Positions 62,445-64,000 of a stretch of DNA of 64,000 bases are shown here, one piece after another. The stretch lies in contig NZ_MRSV01000001.1 in assembly GCF_001909285.1 (NCBI RefSeq), forward strand, positions 1,878,556 to 1,942,555, read 5' to 3'. Source of the stretch: Exiguobacterium profundum (GTDB lineage: Bacteria; Bacillota; Bacilli; Exiguobacteriales; Exiguobacteriaceae). The translations under genes were made by a program, and so were the position numbers. Within the stretch, counting starts at the first letter, position 1; each line of letters starts with the position of its first letter. The notes under the pieces were generated by a model. It saw only the letters and a program-made list of their open reading frames with translations. It was not told the origin of the DNA and searched no databases.

Positions 62445-62494
62445 CGAATGCGTTTTCATGAAAATATATCAAACCTTTAATGTAAACGCTTACA
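62445..62494. promoter_or_regulatory. Two cre (CcpA) boxes upstream of adhE and marR-type gene
   Basis: ATGTAAACGCTTACA (62480-62494) matches WTGNAANCGNWNNCW exactly. ATGAAAACGCATTCG (minus strand, 62459-62445) matches it except for the last base. They lie 217-266 bases before adhE, and the perfect one about 120 bases before the divergent MarR gene. The remaining bases of the 388-base intergenic region (62229-62616) hold no gene. Confidence 0.8.
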
Positions 62495-62551
62495 TATTTT
62501 GTGTCGATTCAATCTCTACTATGATGTATCAATCATCACATCAACCCGTTT

Positions 62552-62598
62552 TTAGGTTCAACTTCACCTAACTCGTGTATAATGAAAATAGAACCTAA
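62552..62598 (+). promoter_or_regulatory. Promoter of the MarR gene with three TTAGGT half-sites
   Basis: TATAAT (62578-62583) is surrounded by TTAGGT (62552-62557), ACCTAA (62566-62571) and ACCTAA (62593-62598). The first pair forms an inverted repeat spaced as for a MarR dimer. The third copy sits just before the ribosome site. Autorepression by the downstream regulator is likely. Confidence 0.65.
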
Positions 62599-62616
62599 CT
62601 AGGAAGTGAATCTATT

Positions 62617-63063
62617 ATGCCGAAACAAGATGCAGCGGACCAGTTTGTCAAACTGATTCCTTTAATTCGTCGTAAATTGTTACGTCGATCTGATTTTCCT
62701 CAAATTCCAAACCTGAACTTCTCTCATTTCCATCTATTGATGTTGATTGAGGACGAGGGGGCTGTCACGAATGGACGAATCAGTGAGACACTCTCCATCG
62801 CGCCACCGAACGTTACCCCGCTCATCACGAAATTATTGAACGAAGGGTATATTACGCGGGTGCCAGACGAGCGGGATCGCCGCGTGATTTGGAATCAACT
62901 GACCGAGAAAGGTGAACGGATCTTACTTGAGCGCAGAGACTCATTCCGTAGACTATTCGAGGAACGTCTCGCCTTTTTGAATGAGGACGAAACTGACCGA
63001 CTCATTGAGAGTTTGAAGACACTTACAGAGATTGTCGAGAAGATGGACAAAGGTGACGAGTAA
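62617..63063 (+). CDS. MarR-family transcriptional regulator
   Basis: A 148-residue winged-HTH protein. It has NGRISETLSIAPPNVTPLITKL (helices 3 and 4) and the wing VPDERDRRVIWNQLTEKGE, the DxRxx motif typical of MarR. It has no clear cysteine sensor. AGGAAGTGAATC precedes ATG 62617. TTAGGT half-sites around its promoter suggest autoregulation; other targets are not visible. It is divergent from adhE and could influence it. Confidence 0.9.
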   Translation: MPKQDAADQFVKLIPLIRRKLLRRSDFPQIPNLNFSHFHLLMLIEDEGAVTNGRISETLSIAPPNVTPLITKLLNEGYITRVPDERDRRVIWNQLTEKGERILLERRDSFRRLFEERLAFLNEDETDRLIESLKTLTEIVEKMDKGDE

Positions 63064-63143
63064 AACTTTTCTCGTCAATTCCCACAACTTCTTATATAAT
63101 CTGTAATGAATCTACGTACAAATGGAAAGAGAGATGACATGTA

Positions 63144-63857
63144 ATGGGTCGTAAATGGAACAACATTAAAGAGAAGAAGGCGTCAAAAGATGCGAACACG
63201 AGTCGCGTCTATGCGAAGTTCGGTCGCGAGATTTATGTGGCCGCCCGTCAAGGGGAACCTGATCCTGAGTTGAACCAGTCATTAAAATTCGTTGTGGAGC
63301 GTGCGAAGACGTATAACGTGCCCCGGGCAATCATCGATCGTGCCATCGACAAAGCCAAAGGTGGCGATGAGGAAAATTTCGATGAGCTTCGATATGAAGG
63401 GTTTGGTCCGAATGGTTCGATGGTCATCGTCGATACATTGACGAATAACGTCAACCGTACGGCTTCAGAAGTTCGTGCCGCGTTCGGTAAAAACGGAGGC
63501 AACATGGGAGTCAGTGGCTCGGTCGCATATATGTTCGATGCAACTGCCGTCATCGGTGTCAATGAAATGTCGGCAGATGACGTCCTCGAACTCATGATGG
63601 AACATGACCTTGATGTGCGTGATGTTATCGAGGAAGACGAGACGGTCATCGTCTATGCCGAGCCAGAAGCGTTCCACGCCGTTCAAACTGCATTCAAGGC
63701 TGCCGGTGTAGAAGAGTTTGCCGTTGCGGAATTGACGATGCTCCCGCAGAACGAAGTGTCACTCGATGACGCTTCGCAAGAACAGTTTGAAAAACTAATC
63801 GATGTGCTCGAAGACTTGGAAGATGTGCGCCAAGTGTATCATAACGTCGAGATGTAA
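63144..63857 (+). CDS. YebC/PmpR-family regulator (YeeI type)
   Basis: A 237-residue protein beginning [20 protein letters not shown], with [15 protein letters not shown] in the middle. It is highly conserved in the YebC/PmpR (TACO1) family and closest to B. subtilis YeeI. Members were annotated as DNA-binding regulators; some promote translation through proline-rich stretches. AGAGATGACATGTA precedes ATG 63144. It is monocistronic with its own terminator. Confidence 0.93.
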   Translation: MGRKWNNIKEKKASKDANTSRVYAKFGREIYVAARQGEPDPELNQSLKFVVERAKTYNVPRAIIDRAIDKAKGGDEENFDELRYEGFGPNGSMVIVDTLTNNVNRTASEVRAAFGKNGGNMGVSGSVAYMFDATAVIGVNEMSADDVLELMMEHDLDVRDVIEEDETVIVYAEPEAFHAVQTAFKAAGVEEFAVAELTMLPQNEVSLDDASQEQFEKLIDVLEDLEDVRQVYHNVEM

Positions 63858-63862
63858 CACTT

Positions 63863-63897
63863 AAGCGATAACTTTCACGAGTTATCGCTTTTTTTCT
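63863..63897 (+). terminator. Terminator of the YebC-family gene
   Basis: AAGCGATAACT and AGTTATCGCTT form an 11-bp stem around TTCACG, followed by TTTTTCTTTT. Confidence 0.92.
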
Positions 63898-63905
63898 TTT
63901 TCGAT

Positions 63906-63934
63906 TTGACAAGGGTCACATCATATGTTAAATT
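63906..63934 (+). promoter_or_regulatory. Promoter for a gene beyond the window
   Basis: TTGACA (63906-63911) and TAAATT (63929-63934) are 17 bases apart. AAAGGTG at 63984-63990 may be the ribosome site of a gene that begins at the window edge. Confidence 0.5.
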
Positions 63935-64000
63935 TCAAAAAGTCTTTATCATATTAAAGTGATACCAAGAGAAAGAAAACGCGAAAGGTGTTGGATCGAT

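Noticed and set aside
1..64000. CRISPR arrays, prophage modules, rRNA operons
   Set aside because: No regularly spaced direct repeats, phage structural genes or rRNA sequence were recognised.

Overview
The window reads as a chromosomal segment of a low-to-mid GC Bacillota (Bacillales-type) bacterium. The support is strong AGGAGG-type ribosome sites, frequent TTG/GTG starts, a T-box leader, CcpA (cre) and Rex sites, hairpin-plus-T-run terminators, and proteins of typical Bacillus/Exiguobacterium families (YeeI-type YebC, FruRKA, AdhE, immune-inhibitor-A protease, DUF817, YpiP-like methyltransferase). Exiguobacterium is my best guess; this is inference from family content and base composition, not a search result.

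Layout. 1-301: the 3' end of an IS200/IS605-type element (TnpB C-terminus and right-end hairpin). 310-3.7 kb: Gfo/Idh oxidoreductase, acetyltransferase, hypothetical and PH-domain genes. 3.8-10.4 kb: a Na+/H+ antiporter, an XRE regulator between small membrane proteins, a deoxyribosyltransferase-like protein, a divergent AraC/MFS pair, and a T-box-controlled MFS transporter. 10.4-18.7 kb: small enzymes and regulators (Nudix, CPBP protease with a MerR-type promoter, serine hydrolase, SDR, degenerate GGDEF, VOC, a broken DUF2199 gene, nitrilase, MDR dehydrogenase). 18.8-26.3 kb: an orphan OppB/OppC-like permease pair and membrane proteins. 26.3-31.3 kb: sucrose locus (LacI regulator, fructokinase, PTS IIB and IIC, sucrose-6-P hydrolase). 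31.3-39.9 kb: CDF transporter, methyltransferase, M6 protease, a solitary tRNA-Thr, a VUT-family transporter and small proteins. 39.9-53.4 kb: a broken P-type ATPase, a PTS EIIC-family protein, cardiolipin synthase, chemotaxis receptor, peroxiredoxin, and several GNAT and VOC proteins. 53.5-57.2 kb: fructose operon fruR-fruK-fruA. 57.2-63.9 kb: hydrolase, degenerate M28-like protein, adhE with Rex and cre sites, MarR regulator, YebC-family regulator.

How it works together. Much of the recognisable regulation concerns carbon and redox state. Sucrose and fructose PTS operons, adhE and a small hypothetical gene all carry cre-like boxes, and adhE also has a Rex operator. Specific regulators sit next to their targets (LacI/scr, FruR/fru, probable MerR/CPBP, AraC/MFS, XRE/membrane proteins).

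The most striking property of the window is that five genes are each interrupted by a single-base event. DUF2199 and fructokinase have 1-nt frameshifts; sucrose PTS IIB/IIC, PilZ and the P-type ATPase have in-frame stops. A sixth gene, the M6 protease, seems to lack a start codon next to an A13 tract. Either the sequence contains errors or the strain is undergoing gene decay. No CRISPR array, prophage or complete novel defence system was seen.
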